A stretch of DNA of 64,000 bases. It comes from Streptomyces sp. SID8352 (GTDB lineage Bacteria; Actinomycetota; Actinomycetes; Streptomycetales; Streptomycetaceae). How positions within the stretch are numbered: the stretch's first letter is position 1; each line of letters opens with the position of its first letter. A program made the position numbers and the translations under genes. Below are positions 54,216-63,603 of this stretch, in pieces. Where the stretch lies: positions 62,001 to 126,000 of the forward strand of contig NZ_WWGX01000038.1 in assembly GCF_009862265.1 (NCBI RefSeq), in the 5' to 3' direction. The notes beneath the pieces are model-generated. The model worked only from the letters and a program-made list of their open reading frames with translations, did not search any database and was not told the origin of the DNA.

Positions 54216-55181
54216 CTAGCCGGACAGCCGGTCCCCGCCGGGCGCCCGCACCGGCAGCGGATAGGGCGGGGGAGTGCCGCCGTACTCCGGGCAGTGGGCC
54301 TGGTGGTCGCACCAACCGCACAGCTTGGTCGGCCGGGGCCGCCAGTCGCCCGTCTCCGTCGCCAGCCGGATCGCGTCCCACAGCGCGAGCAGCTTGCGCT
54401 CGACCCGCTCCAGGTCGGCGGGGACCGGATCGTAGGTGACCACGTCACCGCTGCCGAGGTAGACGAGCTGGAGGCGCCGGGGCAGCACCTTCTTGAGCCG
54501 CCAGACCACCAGCGCGTAGAACGTCATCTGGAACAGCGCGCCCTCGGCGTACTCCGGCCGGGGCGCCTTGCCCGTCTTGTAGTCGACGATCCGCACCTCG
54601 CCGGTGGGCGCCACGTCCACCCGGTCGATGATGCCGCGCAGCCGCAGCCCGGAGTCCAGTTCGGCCTCGACGAACAGCTCGCGCTCGGCGGGCTCCAGCC
54701 GGGTGGGGTCCTCCAGCGCGAACCAGCGCTCCACCAGCCGCTCGGCCTCGCCCAGCCAGCGGGCCAGCCGCTCGCCGCCGGGGTCGTCGGCGAACAGCTC
54801 GCCCACCTCCGGCCTGCTCTCCCGCAGCCGGTCCCACTGCCCCGGCACCAGCGACCGCGCGTGCGGCGCGGTGCGCTCGGCGGCGGGGGCGTCGAAGAGG
54901 CGCTCCAGCACCGCGTGCACGAGGGTGCCCCGGGTCGCGGCCTCGCTGGGCTTCTCCGGCAGCCGGTCGATCACCCGGAACCGGTAGAGCAGCGGGCACT
55001 GCATGAAGTCCCCGGCGCGGGACGGCGAGAGGGAGGCGGGCGCGCCGGCCGCCGTCGCCCCGGCCGCGGGGGCGACGGACCCGGACGACGCCCCCGCCGC
55101 CGCGCCGCCGTCCTCCGCCGCTGCCGATGCCGGTGCGGTGCCGTCGGCGTCCCGCGCGGCCTCCTCGATGCTCGTCTCCAT
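54216..55181 (-). CDS. RecB-family exonuclease with Fe-S cluster (Cas4/AddB-like)
   Basis: 321 residues. After a low-complexity head of 50, the PD-(D/E)xK nuclease starts with LSPSRAGDFMQCPLLYRFR (Cys62), then GTLVHAVLERLF (His), GIIDRVDVAPTGEVRIVDYKTGK (catalytic Asp, Asp, Lys), and ends with CGWCDHQAHC (Cys288, 291, 297). One early and three late cysteines are the arrangement that binds a 4Fe-4S cluster in AddB and Cas4. There is no helicase domain, so it is a stand-alone nuclease. The ATG at 55181 is 8 nt after a minus-strand TAAGGT. Confidence 0.9.
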   Translation of the reverse strand: METSIEEAARDADGTAPASAAAEDGGAAAGASSGSVAPAAGATAAGAPASLSPSRAGDFMQCPLLYRFRVIDRLPEKPSEAATRGTLVHAVLERLFDAPAAERTAPHARSLVPGQWDRLRESRPEVGELFADDPGGERLARWLGEAERLVERWFALEDPTRLEPAERELFVEAELDSGLRLRGIIDRVDVAPTGEVRIVDYKTGKAPRPEYAEGALFQMTFYALVVWRLKKVLPRRLQLVYLGSGDVVTYDPVPADLERVERKLLALWDAIRLATETGDWRPRPTKLCGWCDHQAHCPEYGGTPPPYPLPVRAPGGDRLSG

Positions 55182-55189
55182 GCCCACGA

Positions 55190-55195
55190 ACCTTA
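55190..55195 (-). promoter_or_regulatory. -10 box TAAGGT, near-leaderless promoter of the RecB-like gene
   Basis: Read on the minus strand. Eight nucleotides separate it from the ATG at 55181; a GTG two codons upstream would be too close to the box to be the start. Confidence 0.45.
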
Positions 55196-55332
55196 CGGCC
55201 CGGCACCGACAGTCACCCACCGTCGAGGGAACCCCGGGTGCCGGGGCGGGGCACGCGGCACCGGACGCATACCATCGACCGCAGACCCTCCCGCCCGCCA
55301 GGCGCGGGAGACGCATCGAACGAGGGGACACC

Positions 55333-57444
55333 GTGGACGTGAGCGGCGGGAGCGGGCAGCCGCGGTCCGGCAAGGACGAGCCGGCGGAGCCGGAGGCGAC
55401 CCCGGCGGCCCCGGCCGCCGGTGCCGGTCCCGCCGGACGCCCGCCGGAGGGCGCGCCGTCCGGCCCCGACGCCGGTCCGGCCACCCCGGACAACGCCCCG
55501 GGCGGTCCTTCGGACGCCCCCGCCGGTGCCGGGGAGACGGCCCCGGGCGGCCCGGCGGACACTGCCCCGGCCGACCGCCCCGACGACGCCACCTCCGGCG
55601 GCACCCCGCACGGCCCCCCGGCACCCCCGCCGGGCTCCGACGACGGCGGGAGCGGCACCCCCGGCGAGGGGCACGGCGACGAAGACGGCCCCGCCCGCGA
55701 CGGCGGTGACCGCGCCCGCGACGGCGAACACCCCGCCCCCGCCCCCGACGTCGACGAGTCCCGCGGCGGCGGGCCCGGCGGCGGAGAGACCCCCGCCCCC
55801 GGCGGCGGCCGGTCCCACGACGGCGACCCCGGCCCCCACGGCACCCGCCCCGGCCACGCGCCCGCCGCCGACGGCCGGCGGGCCCCCGCTCACGGCGACG
55901 GCGACCGGGCCGGCCACGGTCACCGGGCCCCCACCTCCCACGACGGTGGCGGGGCCCCCGCCCGCGACGGTGGCCACGCCCCCCACGACACCCACCCGCG
56001 TCACGCGCACGCCGCCGGCGGTGAGGCCCCCGCTTCCCACGACGGTGGCGCGGCCCCCGCCCACGACGGCGGCGACCGGGACCGCCGCGGTGACGATCAC
56101 GCCGGTGACACCCACCCCCGCCACGCCCACGCCGACAGCGGCGGCCACGGCGCCCCCCACCACCCCGCCCACCCCCCGAGCGCCCACGTCACCGGTCGCC
56201 CCGCCGCGGGAACCGACCCCGACCACGAGCGGCGCTCCCGCGCCCACGCCGGGGGCGACGCGGCACCGGGCCCGGGCCCGCGGCGCCGCCGCGAGCCCGG
56301 CGGCGGGCTGCTGATGGGGCGGCCGTTCGGCGTACCCGTCTACGTCGCGCCGAGCTGGTTCCTGGTCGCCATCCTGATCACCTGGGTGTTCGGCGGCCAG
56401 CTCGACCGCGTCCTGCCCGACCTCGGCGCCGCCCGCTACCTCGTCTCCCTCTTCTTCGCCGTCGCCTTCTACGCCTCCGTCCTCGTCCACGAACTCGCCC
56501 ACACCGTCGCCGCGCTCCGCTTCAAGCTGCCGGTGCGCCGCATCCAGCTCCAGTTCTTCGGCGGCGTCTCCGAGATCGAGAAGGAGGCCGAGACCCCGGG
56601 CCGGGAGTTCGTCCTGGCCTTCGTCGGCCCGCTGCTCTCCCTCGTCCTGGCCGGCGTCTTCTACCTCGCCCTGCTGCCCGTCGACCCCGGCAGCGTCCCC
56701 GGCGTCCTGCTGGCCGGCCTGATGATCTCCAACCTGATCGTCGCCGCCTTCAACTTCCTCCCCGGCCTCCCCCTGGACGGCGGCCGGATGCTGCGCGCCG
56801 TCGTCTGGAAGATCACCGGCAAGCCCATGAGCGGCACCGTCGCCGCCGCCTGGGTCGGCCGCGCGCTCGCCGTCAGCGTCCTGATCGGGCTGCCCCTGCT
56901 CACCCAGTCCGGTGCCCTCGGCGCCGGGGCCGTGGACAACGTCGGCATGGACACCGTGATGGACGCCCTGCTGGCCGCCATCCTCGCCGCGATCATCTGG
57001 ACCGGCGCGGGCAACAGCCTGCGCATGGCCCGGCTGCGCGAGCACCTGCCCGAGCTGCGCGCCCGCGCCCTGACCCGGCGCGCCGTCCCCGTCCCCGCCG
57101 ACACCCCGCTCTCGGAGGCGCTGCGCCGCGCCAACGCCGCCGGCGCCCGCGCCCTGGTCGTCGTCGACGCGGACGGCGGGCCCGTCTCCCTGGTCCGCGA
57201 GGCCGCCATCGTCGGCGTGCCCGAGCACCGCCGCCCGTGGGTCCCCGTCAGCGGGCTCGCCCAGGACATCACCGAGGGCATGCGGCTCTCCGCCGAACTG
57301 ACCGGGGAGGAGCTTCTGGACGCCCTGCGCGCCAGCCCGGCCACCGAGTACCTGGTGGTCGAGGAGACCGGTGAGATCTACGGCGTGCTCTCCGCCGCCG
57401 ACGTCGAGCGGGCCTTCGTCAAGGCCATGGCCCGCCCCTCCTGA
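55333..57444 (+). CDS. Site-2 protease (M50) with CBS domains and a long His/Asp/Gly-rich head
   Basis: 703 residues. The first 327 are disordered, Gly/Pro/Asp-rich, becoming rich in His with repeated DTHPRHAHA. Then comes a polytopic M50 zinc protease: LVHELAHTVAAL (His386, Glu387, His390) and NFLPGLPLDGGRM (Asp482) form the active site within the membrane. Two CBS domains follow (VPVPADTPLSEALRRANAAGARALVVVDADGG; EYLVVEETGEIYGVLSAADVERAF). GTG 55333 has GAGGGG 6 nt upstream; Met328 would be the start if the head were not translated. Substrates might be anti-sigma factors or membrane proteins. Confidence 0.88.
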   Translation: MDVSGGSGQPRSGKDEPAEPEATPAAPAAGAGPAGRPPEGAPSGPDAGPATPDNAPGGPSDAPAGAGETAPGGPADTAPADRPDDATSGGTPHGPPAPPPGSDDGGSGTPGEGHGDEDGPARDGGDRARDGEHPAPAPDVDESRGGGPGGGETPAPGGGRSHDGDPGPHGTRPGHAPAADGRRAPAHGDGDRAGHGHRAPTSHDGGGAPARDGGHAPHDTHPRHAHAAGGEAPASHDGGAAPAHDGGDRDRRGDDHAGDTHPRHAHADSGGHGAPHHPAHPPSAHVTGRPAAGTDPDHERRSRAHAGGDAAPGPGPRRRREPGGGLLMGRPFGVPVYVAPSWFLVAILITWVFGGQLDRVLPDLGAARYLVSLFFAVAFYASVLVHELAHTVAALRFKLPVRRIQLQFFGGVSEIEKEAETPGREFVLAFVGPLLSLVLAGVFYLALLPVDPGSVPGVLLAGLMISNLIVAAFNFLPGLPLDGGRMLRAVVWKITGKPMSGTVAAAWVGRALAVSVLIGLPLLTQSGALGAGAVDNVGMDTVMDALLAAILAAIIWTGAGNSLRMARLREHLPELRARALTRRAVPVPADTPLSEALRRANAAGARALVVVDADGGPVSLVREAAIVGVPEHRRPWVPVSGLAQDITEGMRLSAELTGEELLDALRASPATEYLVVEETGEIYGVLSAADVERAFVKAMARPS

Positions 57445-57479
57445 CGGACCGCGTGGTCGGCGGCCCCTCCGGGGACCGG

Positions 57480-57485
57480 TAGGCT
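57480..57485 (+). promoter_or_regulatory. -10 box TAGGCT, leaderless promoter of trmI
   Basis: Ends 6 nt before the trmI ATG and only 36 bp after the protease stop. Confidence 0.5.
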
Positions 57486-57491
57486 GGTCAC

Positions 57492-58394
57492 ATGTCCGAA
57501 CCGACCGGTGCCGCCCGCAGGCGCGGGCCCTTCAAGGTCGGGGACCAGGTTCAGCTCACCGACCCCAAGGGCCGCCACTACACGTTCACGCTCGAGGCCG
57601 GGAAGAACTTCCACACCCACAAGGGTTCCTTCCCGCACGACGAACTGATCGGCGCTCCCGAGGGCAGCGTGGTCCGCACCACCGGGAACGTCGCCTATCT
57701 GGCGCTGCGCCCCCTGCTCCCCGACTACGTCCTGTCCATGCCCCGCGGGGCAGCCGTCGTCTACCCGAAGGACGCGGGCCAGATCCTGGCCTTCGCCGAC
57801 ATCTTCCCCGGCGCCCGGGTCGTCGAGGCCGGCGTCGGCTCCGGCTCGCTCAGCAGCTTCCTGCTCCGCGCCATCGGCGACCAGGGCATGCTGCACTCCT
57901 ACGAGCGGCGCGCCGACTTCGCGGAGATCGCGCAGGCCAACGTGGAGCGCTACTTCGGCGGCCCGCACCCCGCCTGGCAGCTCACCGTCGGCGACCTCCA
58001 GGACAACCTGTCCGACACCGACGTCGACCGCGTCATCCTGGACATGCTCGCCCCCTGGGAGTGCCTGGAGGCCGTCTCCAAGGCGCTGGTCCCCGGCGGC
58101 ATCCTGTGCTGCTACGTGGCCACCACCACCCAGCTCGCCCGCACCGTCGAGTCCATCCGCGAGATCGGCAGCTTCAACGAGCCGACCGCCTGGGAGTCGA
58201 TGATCCGCAACTGGCACATCGAGGGCCTGGCCGTCCGCCCGGACCACCGGATGATCGGCCACACCGGCTTCCTGCTCACCGCCCGCCGCCTCGCGGACGG
58301 CGTCGAGCCGCCCATGCGCCGCCGCCGCCCCGCCAAGGGCGCCTACGGCGAGGACTACGCCGGCCCCAACGCCGACGGGGGCTCCGGCCGCTGA
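57492..58394 (+). CDS. trmI: tRNA (adenine-58-N1)-methyltransferase TrmI
   Basis: 300 residues. An N-terminal beta domain (FKVGDQVQLTDPKGRHYTFTLEAGKNFHTHKGSFPHDELIG) precedes a Rossmann methyltransferase domain: VVYPKDAGQILAFADIFPGARVVEAGVGSGSLSSFLLRA with the SAM-binding EAGVGSG, and DRVILDMLAPWECLE. It makes m1A58 in the tRNA T-loop. In actinobacteria this gene usually lies beside the proteasome-accessory genes, as here, without known functional link. Confidence 0.95.
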   Translation: MSEPTGAARRRGPFKVGDQVQLTDPKGRHYTFTLEAGKNFHTHKGSFPHDELIGAPEGSVVRTTGNVAYLALRPLLPDYVLSMPRGAAVVYPKDAGQILAFADIFPGARVVEAGVGSGSLSSFLLRAIGDQGMLHSYERRADFAEIAQANVERYFGGPHPAWQLTVGDLQDNLSDTDVDRVILDMLAPWECLEAVSKALVPGGILCCYVATTTQLARTVESIREIGSFNEPTAWESMIRNWHIEGLAVRPDHRMIGHTGFLLTARRLADGVEPPMRRRRPAKGAYGEDYAGPNADGGSGR

Positions 58395-58696
58395 GGCGCG
58401 CCCCGTCCCGGTGGAACGCACCGGCGCCGCGGCGGAGTTCCCCGAGACCGGGCACAACTCCGACGCGGCGCCGCCGTCTTCACCGCCCACCCCGCCGCAC
58501 CGCCTCCGTACCTCCCCGCGCACCGGCCGCCGCGCCCCACCCGCGCACCGGCCGCCGTTCTCCCGCCGCACGGCCCCGGCGCACCGCCCCGCGGTGGCGG
58601 CCCCGCCCCGCGCACCCCGCCGTTCCCCCGCCCCGCGACGCTGTGGCACGATGCAGGCCACCCCCACCGGCACAGCCCTCACAGGAGACACTCCTC
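58395..58696. other. 302-bp gap, no gene seen
   Basis: Pro/Arg-codon-like filler with CGCACCGGCCGCCG-type local repeats. The end carries the AGGAG-ACA-CTCCT palindrome over the next ribosome site. Confidence 0.5.
58683..58695 (+). promoter_or_regulatory. Ribosome site inside a palindrome, AGGAGACACTCCT
   Basis: The only plausible ribosome site of the following GTG is the AGGAG arm of a perfect 5-bp inverted repeat with a 3-nt loop. When folded it would hide the site. Confidence 0.45.
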
Positions 58697-59272
58697 GTGC
58701 AGCATCCCGCCGTTCCGGACCTCGCGCACACCCGTGCCCGGCCGATCCACTGGGTCGCCACGGCCGCCGCCGTCGCCGGGGTCGTGGCCCTGTCCCCGCT
58801 GCTCGCGCCCGGCCCCGCGACGGCCCGGCACACGGCGGCCACCGGCACCGGGACGGCCCCGGGGCGCGCGGCGCCGCCCGACGCGGAGGGTGTGGCGTTC
58901 CCCCTGGAGTGCGGCCCCGTCCGGGCGGTGGTGGCGAGGAAGGCCGTCGGCGACCTCGACGGCGACGGCCGGCCCGAGACCGTGGCCGCCGTCCACTGCG
59001 ACGCCCCCATGGGGACCCCGCCCGACGGGGTGTACGTCCTCACGCGCGGGGACGGCGGCGCCCCCCGGCTGGTGGCGACCCTGGTGGACCCCGCCGAGCG
59101 CCGGACGGTCACCCGGCTCGCGGTGCGGGACGGAGTGGTTCTGGCCACGCTGCTCGGCTATTCCTCGGCCACGGTGCCGAGTTGCTGCCCCGACCTCTCG
59201 GACGACGTGAAGTGGCGGTGGGGCAACGGCGTGTTCGTCCGCGAAGCGGCCGCCGGGGCGCGGGGCGTCTGA
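58697..59272 (+). CDS. Putative secreted protein with DxDGDG motif
   Basis: 191 residues. A signal-like segment (IHWVATAAAVAGVVALSPLLA) is followed by an Ala/Gly/Thr linker and a C-terminal domain with VGDLDGDGRPETVAAVHC, a calcium-binding-like loop of the VCBS/FG-GAP type, paired with LECGPV earlier and SCCPDLSDDVKWRW at the end. The four cysteines probably form disulphides outside the cell. GTG start with AGGAG 9 nt upstream. Function unknown. Confidence 0.75.
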   Translation: MQHPAVPDLAHTRARPIHWVATAAAVAGVVALSPLLAPGPATARHTAATGTGTAPGRAAPPDAEGVAFPLECGPVRAVVARKAVGDLDGDGRPETVAAVHCDAPMGTPPDGVYVLTRGDGGAPRLVATLVDPAERRTVTRLAVRDGVVLATLLGYSSATVPSCCPDLSDDVKWRWGNGVFVREAAAGARGV

Positions 59273-59369
59273 GCCGCCGGCCGCCACCGCCCGTGCGCCG
59301 CGCGGCGCCACCCGCTCGGGGCGGGCCGCCGCGGCGGTCACCGGACGCGCACGTCACCTCACGGCGCGG

Positions 59370-59681
59370 TCACGGCGCGTCGGGACCGTAGACCTCGGTC
59401 CTGTCCGAAACGCGGCGCACGTGGATGCACTCGCCGGGGCACTCCTTCGCGGAGTCCACCACGTCCGCGAGGAGCGGCAACGGCACCGGGGCCGCCGCCC
59501 CCTGGTCCTGCAGCAGCTCGTCGTCGGCGCCCTTGACGTAGGCCAGGCCGTCGATGTCCAGCTCGAAGACCCCGGGCGCGTACTGGGCGCAGATGCCGTC
59601 CCCGGTACACAGGTCCTGGTCGATCCAGACCTCCAGTGCCTCGCTCCCGGTACCGGCCTCCTGCTGCACGATCATTCCCAT
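59370..59681 (-). CDS. Ferredoxin, single-cluster actinobacterial type
   Basis: 103 residues. EVWIDQDLCTGDGICAQYAPGVFELDIDGLAYV and AKECPGECIHV give Cys in a CX5C and a CX3C arrangement, typical of ferredoxins of the P450-partner type holding a 3Fe-4S or 4Fe-4S cluster. It is divergent from arc; a ferredoxin next to the arc/dop genes is common in Streptomyces, though no link is known. ATG 59681 has AGGAA 8 nt upstream; a second ATG two codons in is possible. Confidence 0.9.
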   Translation of the reverse strand: MGMIVQQEAGTGSEALEVWIDQDLCTGDGICAQYAPGVFELDIDGLAYVKGADDELLQDQGAAAPVPLPLLADVVDSAKECPGECIHVRRVSDRTEVYGPDAP

Positions 59682-59878
59682 CCTGCCGTTTCCTGCGCCG
59701 TTCCCGGCCGGGAATCCGGCCAGCTCCGACGGGTGTTGAACATCTCGACCCTACCTCCGCCGGGATTCTCTTCACGGCCGATGGGTATTCCCCTGGCGTG
59801 AGGGAGAGCGCAAGGGTGAAGATCGGACACACCCCGACCGTCTTTGTGATCTAGGGGTTTCAATCGACACCCACCCAG

Positions 59879-59888
59879 GTAGGGTCTG
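59879..59888 (+). promoter_or_regulatory. Probable arc promoter element GTAGGGTCTG
   Basis: TAGGGT is a good -10 hexamer 38 nt before the arc GTG. The surrounding ten bases recur identically in front of pup and, with one change, at the right end of the window where prcB should begin. Confidence 0.5.
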
Positions 59889-59923
59889 GAAGCGTCCAGC
59901 TCCCCTTGGAGGAGGTGAGGACC

Positions 59924-61690
59924 GTGGCAGCCCACGACGACGACATGAACCGCGGCATCCGCCCGGGACGCGGGTCCGACGACCCGGCCGGGCAGGTGGC
60001 CTATCTTGAGCAGGAGATCGCCGTCCTGCGACGCAAGCTCGCCGACTCTCCGCGGCACACGAGAATTCTCGAAGAGCGGATCGTCGAGCTGCAGACCAAC
60101 CTGGCCGGCGTGTCCGCGCAGAACGAGCGGCTGGCCAACACGCTCCGCGAGGCCCGCGACCAGATCGTGGCCCTCAAGGAGGAGGTCGACCGCCTGGCCC
60201 AGCCCCCGGCCGGATTCGGCGTCTTCCTGCAGGCGAACGAGGACGGCACCGCCGACATCTTCACCGGCGGCCGCAAGCTCCGGGTCAACGTCAGTCCGGG
60301 CGTCGAACTGGACGGGCTGCGGCGCGGCCAGGAAGTGATGCTCAACGAGGCGCTCAACGTGGTCGAGGCCATGGCCTACGAGAGCGTCGGCGACATCGTC
60401 ACCCTCAAGGAGATCCTGGAGGACGGCGAGCGCGCCCTGGTGCTCGGCCACACCGACGAGGAGCGCGTGGTCCGGCTCGCCGAGCCGCTGCGCGGGGTGA
60501 CCATCCGCCCCGGTGACGCCCTCCTGCTCGAACCCCGCTCCGGCTACGTCTACGAGGTCGTGCCCAAGAGCGAGGTCGAGGAGCTGGTCCTCGAAGAGGT
60601 CCCCGACATCGGCTACGAGCAGATCGGCGGCCTCGGCGGCCAGATCGAGATGATCCGCGACGCGGTCGAGCTGCCGTACCTCTACCCCGACCTGTTCAAG
60701 GAGCACGAGCTGAGGCCGCCCAAGGGCGTCCTGCTCTACGGCCCGCCCGGATGCGGCAAGACGCTCATCGCCAAGGCGGTGGCGAACTCGCTGGCCAAGA
60801 AGGTCGCCGAGGTGACCGGCCAGGCCGCGGGCAAGAGCTTCTTCCTCAACATCAAGGGCCCGGAGCTGCTCAACAAGTACGTCGGCGAGACCGAGCGGCA
60901 GATCCGCCTCGTCTTCCAGCGTGCCCGGGAGAAGGCCAGCGAGGGCACGCCGGTCATCGTCTTCTTCGACGAGATGGAGTCCCTCTTCCGCACCCGCGGC
61001 TCCGGCGTCAGCTCGGACGTGGAGAACACCATCGTCCCGCAGCTCCTCGCGGAGATCGACGGCGTGGAGGGCCTGCAGAACGTGGTCGTGATCGGTGCCT
61101 CCAACCGCGAGGACATGATCGACCCCGCCATCCTGCGGCCCGGCCGGCTCGATGTGAAGATCAAGATCGAGCGTCCGGACGCCGAGGCGGCCAAGGACAT
61201 CTTCGGCAAGTACCTCACCGAGAGGCTCCCGCTGCACACCGAGGACCTCGCGGAGCACGACAAGGACAAGGCGGCCACCGTCCAGAGCATGATCCAGACG
61301 GCGGTGGAACACATGTACGCCGAATCCGAGGAGAACCGCTTCCTGGAAGTCACCTACGCCAACGGCGACAAGGAAGTCCTCTATTTCAAGGACTTCAATT
61401 CCGGCGCCATGATCGAGAACATCGTGGGCCGCGCCAAGAAGATGGCGATCAAGGACTTCCTGGAAAAGGACCAGAAGGGCCTCCGCGTCTCCCATCTCCT
61501 CCAGGCGTGCGTGGACGAGTTCAAGGAGAACGAGGACCTCCCCAACACCACCAACCCGGACGACTGGGCCCGGATCTCCGGAAAGAAGGGTGAGCGGATC
61601 GTGTACATCCGCACCCTGGTCACCGGAAAGCAGGGCGCGGACACCGGACGCTCCATCGACACGGTGGCGAACACCGGGCAGTACCTGTAG
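59924..61690 (+). CDS. arc: Proteasome-activating ATPase ARC (Mpa)
   Basis: 588 residues, the size of known Streptomyces ARC. An N-terminal coiled coil (about 30-95; [32 protein letters not shown]) binds Pup. Two OB folds follow, then one AAA domain: Walker A GPPGCGKT (273-280), Walker [13 protein letters not shown], and [18 protein letters not shown] with the arginine fingers. The C-terminus ends QYL, the penultimate Tyr signal that opens the 20S gate. GTG 59924 is set by GGAGGAGGTGAGG upstream and by family length. Acts with pup and dop. Confidence 0.97.
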   Translation: MAAHDDDMNRGIRPGRGSDDPAGQVAYLEQEIAVLRRKLADSPRHTRILEERIVELQTNLAGVSAQNERLANTLREARDQIVALKEEVDRLAQPPAGFGVFLQANEDGTADIFTGGRKLRVNVSPGVELDGLRRGQEVMLNEALNVVEAMAYESVGDIVTLKEILEDGERALVLGHTDEERVVRLAEPLRGVTIRPGDALLLEPRSGYVYEVVPKSEVEELVLEEVPDIGYEQIGGLGGQIEMIRDAVELPYLYPDLFKEHELRPPKGVLLYGPPGCGKTLIAKAVANSLAKKVAEVTGQAAGKSFFLNIKGPELLNKYVGETERQIRLVFQRAREKASEGTPVIVFFDEMESLFRTRGSGVSSDVENTIVPQLLAEIDGVEGLQNVVVIGASNREDMIDPAILRPGRLDVKIKIERPDAEAAKDIFGKYLTERLPLHTEDLAEHDKDKAATVQSMIQTAVEHMYAESEENRFLEVTYANGDKEVLYFKDFNSGAMIENIVGRAKKMAIKDFLEKDQKGLRVSHLLQACVDEFKENEDLPNTTNPDDWARISGKKGERIVYIRTLVTGKQGADTGRSIDTVANTGQYL

Positions 61691-61698
61691 GAGCGGGG

Positions 61699-61740
61699 CG
61701 GCTGCGGGTGCCCTCGGCGGGTACCCGCAGCCGGCTGTTT
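61699..61740 (+). terminator. Hairpin terminator of arc with T-run
   Basis: CGGCTGCGGGTGCCC pairs with GGGTACCCGCAGCCG (one G-T pair) around TCGGC, then GCTGTTTT. It begins 9 bp after the arc stop, so dop is probably transcribed from its own promoter; TAGGCT at 61805-61810 is a candidate -10 box. Confidence 0.85.
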
Positions 61741-61915
61741 TGGGGGTCCACGGCTGGAGCAGGGCAATGACGCAAATGATCTCCCCGCCGGCGCAGAGGC
61801 GTTCTAGGCTCGTGCGTACCGCCGGTTCGCGCGGTGCGGGGACGGGCACCGCACACGCACCGGAGCGCCACGTGAGCGACGCCCCCGACCGAGGGCGCCG
61901 GGCAAGGAGGGCCGC

Positions 61916-63427
61916 ATGACCGTACGGCGAGTAATGGGCATCGAAACGGAGTACGGCATCTCCGTCCCCGGCCACCCCAATGCCAATGCCATGCTCACCT
62001 CGTCCCAGATCGTCAACGCCTACGCCGCGGCGATGCACCGGGCCCGCCGGGCCCGCTGGGACTTCGAGGAGGAGAACCCGCTGCGGGACGCGCGGGGCTT
62101 CGACCTCGCCCGGGAGGCCGCCGACTCCAGCCAGCTCACCGACGAGGACATCGGCCTGGCCAACGTGATCCTCACCAACGGCGCCCGGCTCTACGTCGAC
62201 CACGCCCACCCCGAGTACAGCGCCCCCGAGGTCACCAACCCGCGCGACGCCGTGCTGTGGGACAAGGCGGGCGAGCGGATCATGGCGGAGGCGGCCGAGC
62301 GGGCGGCCCAGCTCCCCGGCGCCCAGCCGATCCACCTCTACAAGAACAACACCGACAACAAGGGCGCCTCCTACGGCACCCACGAGAACTACCTGATGAA
62401 GCGGGAGACCGCCTTCTCGGACATCGTGCGGCACCTGACCCCGTTCTTCGTCTCCCGCCAGGTCGTCACCGGCGCCGGACGCGTCGGTATCGGCCAGGAC
62501 GGGCACGAGCACGGCTTCCAGATCAGCCAGCGCGCGGACTACTTCGAGGTCGAGGTCGGGCTGGAGACGACCCTCAAGCGGCCCATCATCAACACCCGCG
62601 ACGAACCGCACGCGGACGCCGAGAAGTACCGCCGGCTGCACGTGATCATCGGTGACGCGAACCTCTCGGAGATCTCCACCTACCTCAAGCTGGGCACCAC
62701 GGCGCTGGTGCTCTCCATGATCGAGGACGGGTTCATCGCCGTCGACCTCGCCGTCGACCAGCCCGTCCGCACCCTGCACCAGGTCTCCCACGACCCCTCG
62801 CTGCGCCGGTTGGTCACGCTGCGCAGCGGGCGGACGCTCACCGCCGTCCAGCTCCAGATGGAGTACTACGAGCTGGCCCGCAAGTACGTCGAGGAGCGGT
62901 ACGGGGCGGACGCCGACGACCAGACCAAGGACGTCCTGGGCCGCTGGGAGGACACCCTCAACCGGCTGGAGAACGATCCGATGAGCCTGGCCGGTGAGCT
63001 GGACTGGGTGGCCAAGCTGGAGCTGATGCAGGGCTACCGGCGCCGCGACGGCCTGGACTGGGACGCCGCCCGCCTGCATCTGGTCGACCTCCAGTACGCG
63101 GACGTACGGGCCGAGAAGGGCCTCTACAACCGTCTGGTGGAGCGCGGACGGGTCAAACGGCTGCTGGACGAGTCCGAGGTCGAGCGGGCGCGGACGAAGC
63201 CGCCGGAGGACACCCGGGCGTACTTCCGCGGGCGCTGCCTGGAGCAGTACGCCGACGACGTGGCGGCGGCCTCCTGGGACTCGGTGATCTTCGATCTGCC
63301 GGGCCGGGACTCGCTCCAGCGGGTCCCCACCATGGAGCCGCTGCGCGGGACGCGCAACCACGTCAAGGCGCTGCTGGACCGCTGCCGCACCGCGGAGGAC
63401 CTGGTCAGGGTCCTGTCCGGCGAGTGA
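61916..63427 (+). CDS. dop: Pup deamidase/depupylase Dop
   Basis: 503 residues of the carboxylate-amine ligase fold. It converts the C-terminal Gln of Pup to Glu, ready for ligation by PafA, and also removes Pup from proteins. [14 protein letters not shown] begins the nucleotide site, and Asp95 in [15 protein letters not shown] is the catalytic aspartate at the same number as in mycobacterial Dop. The loop after [13 protein letters not shown] is that of Dop rather than PafA. AAGGAGG precedes the ATG. It lies between arc and pup. Confidence 0.95.
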   Translation: MTVRRVMGIETEYGISVPGHPNANAMLTSSQIVNAYAAAMHRARRARWDFEEENPLRDARGFDLAREAADSSQLTDEDIGLANVILTNGARLYVDHAHPEYSAPEVTNPRDAVLWDKAGERIMAEAAERAAQLPGAQPIHLYKNNTDNKGASYGTHENYLMKRETAFSDIVRHLTPFFVSRQVVTGAGRVGIGQDGHEHGFQISQRADYFEVEVGLETTLKRPIINTRDEPHADAEKYRRLHVIIGDANLSEISTYLKLGTTALVLSMIEDGFIAVDLAVDQPVRTLHQVSHDPSLRRLVTLRSGRTLTAVQLQMEYYELARKYVEERYGADADDQTKDVLGRWEDTLNRLENDPMSLAGELDWVAKLELMQGYRRRDGLDWDAARLHLVDLQYADVRAEKGLYNRLVERGRVKRLLDESEVERARTKPPEDTRAYFRGRCLEQYADDVAAASWDSVIFDLPGRDSLQRVPTMEPLRGTRNHVKALLDRCRTAEDLVRVLSGE

Positions 63428-63546
63428 GAGGGCCGGGTGGGTACCCGGGGAAAGTCGGCCGGACAGGGTGGAAACCACCGGGTCCGGGAACCATTGAGGT
63501 GGCCCCCGCGCGTTGGAGGGACGCGGGGTGATGTCGGACCCGGCTA

Positions 63547-63556
63547 GTAGGGTCTG
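63547..63556 (+). promoter_or_regulatory. Probable pup promoter element GTAGGGTCTG
   Basis: Identical ten bases to the element before arc, 47 nt upstream of the pup ATG. TAGGGT serves as the -10 hexamer. Confidence 0.5.
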
Positions 63557-63603
63557 ATCTTGACCGAGCAACTGTGTCGGGCGAACCGAGCGGGGTGAGG
63601 GTG

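Noticed and set aside
61916..63427. PafA rather than Dop
   Set aside because: The extra loop after the first strand and the position between arc and pup are those of Dop; PafA is normally encoded further on, past the proteasome subunits.
59672..63571. A 1299-codon minus-strand frame across arc and dop
   Set aside because: It is antisense to two complete, well-recognised genes and contains no domain signature.
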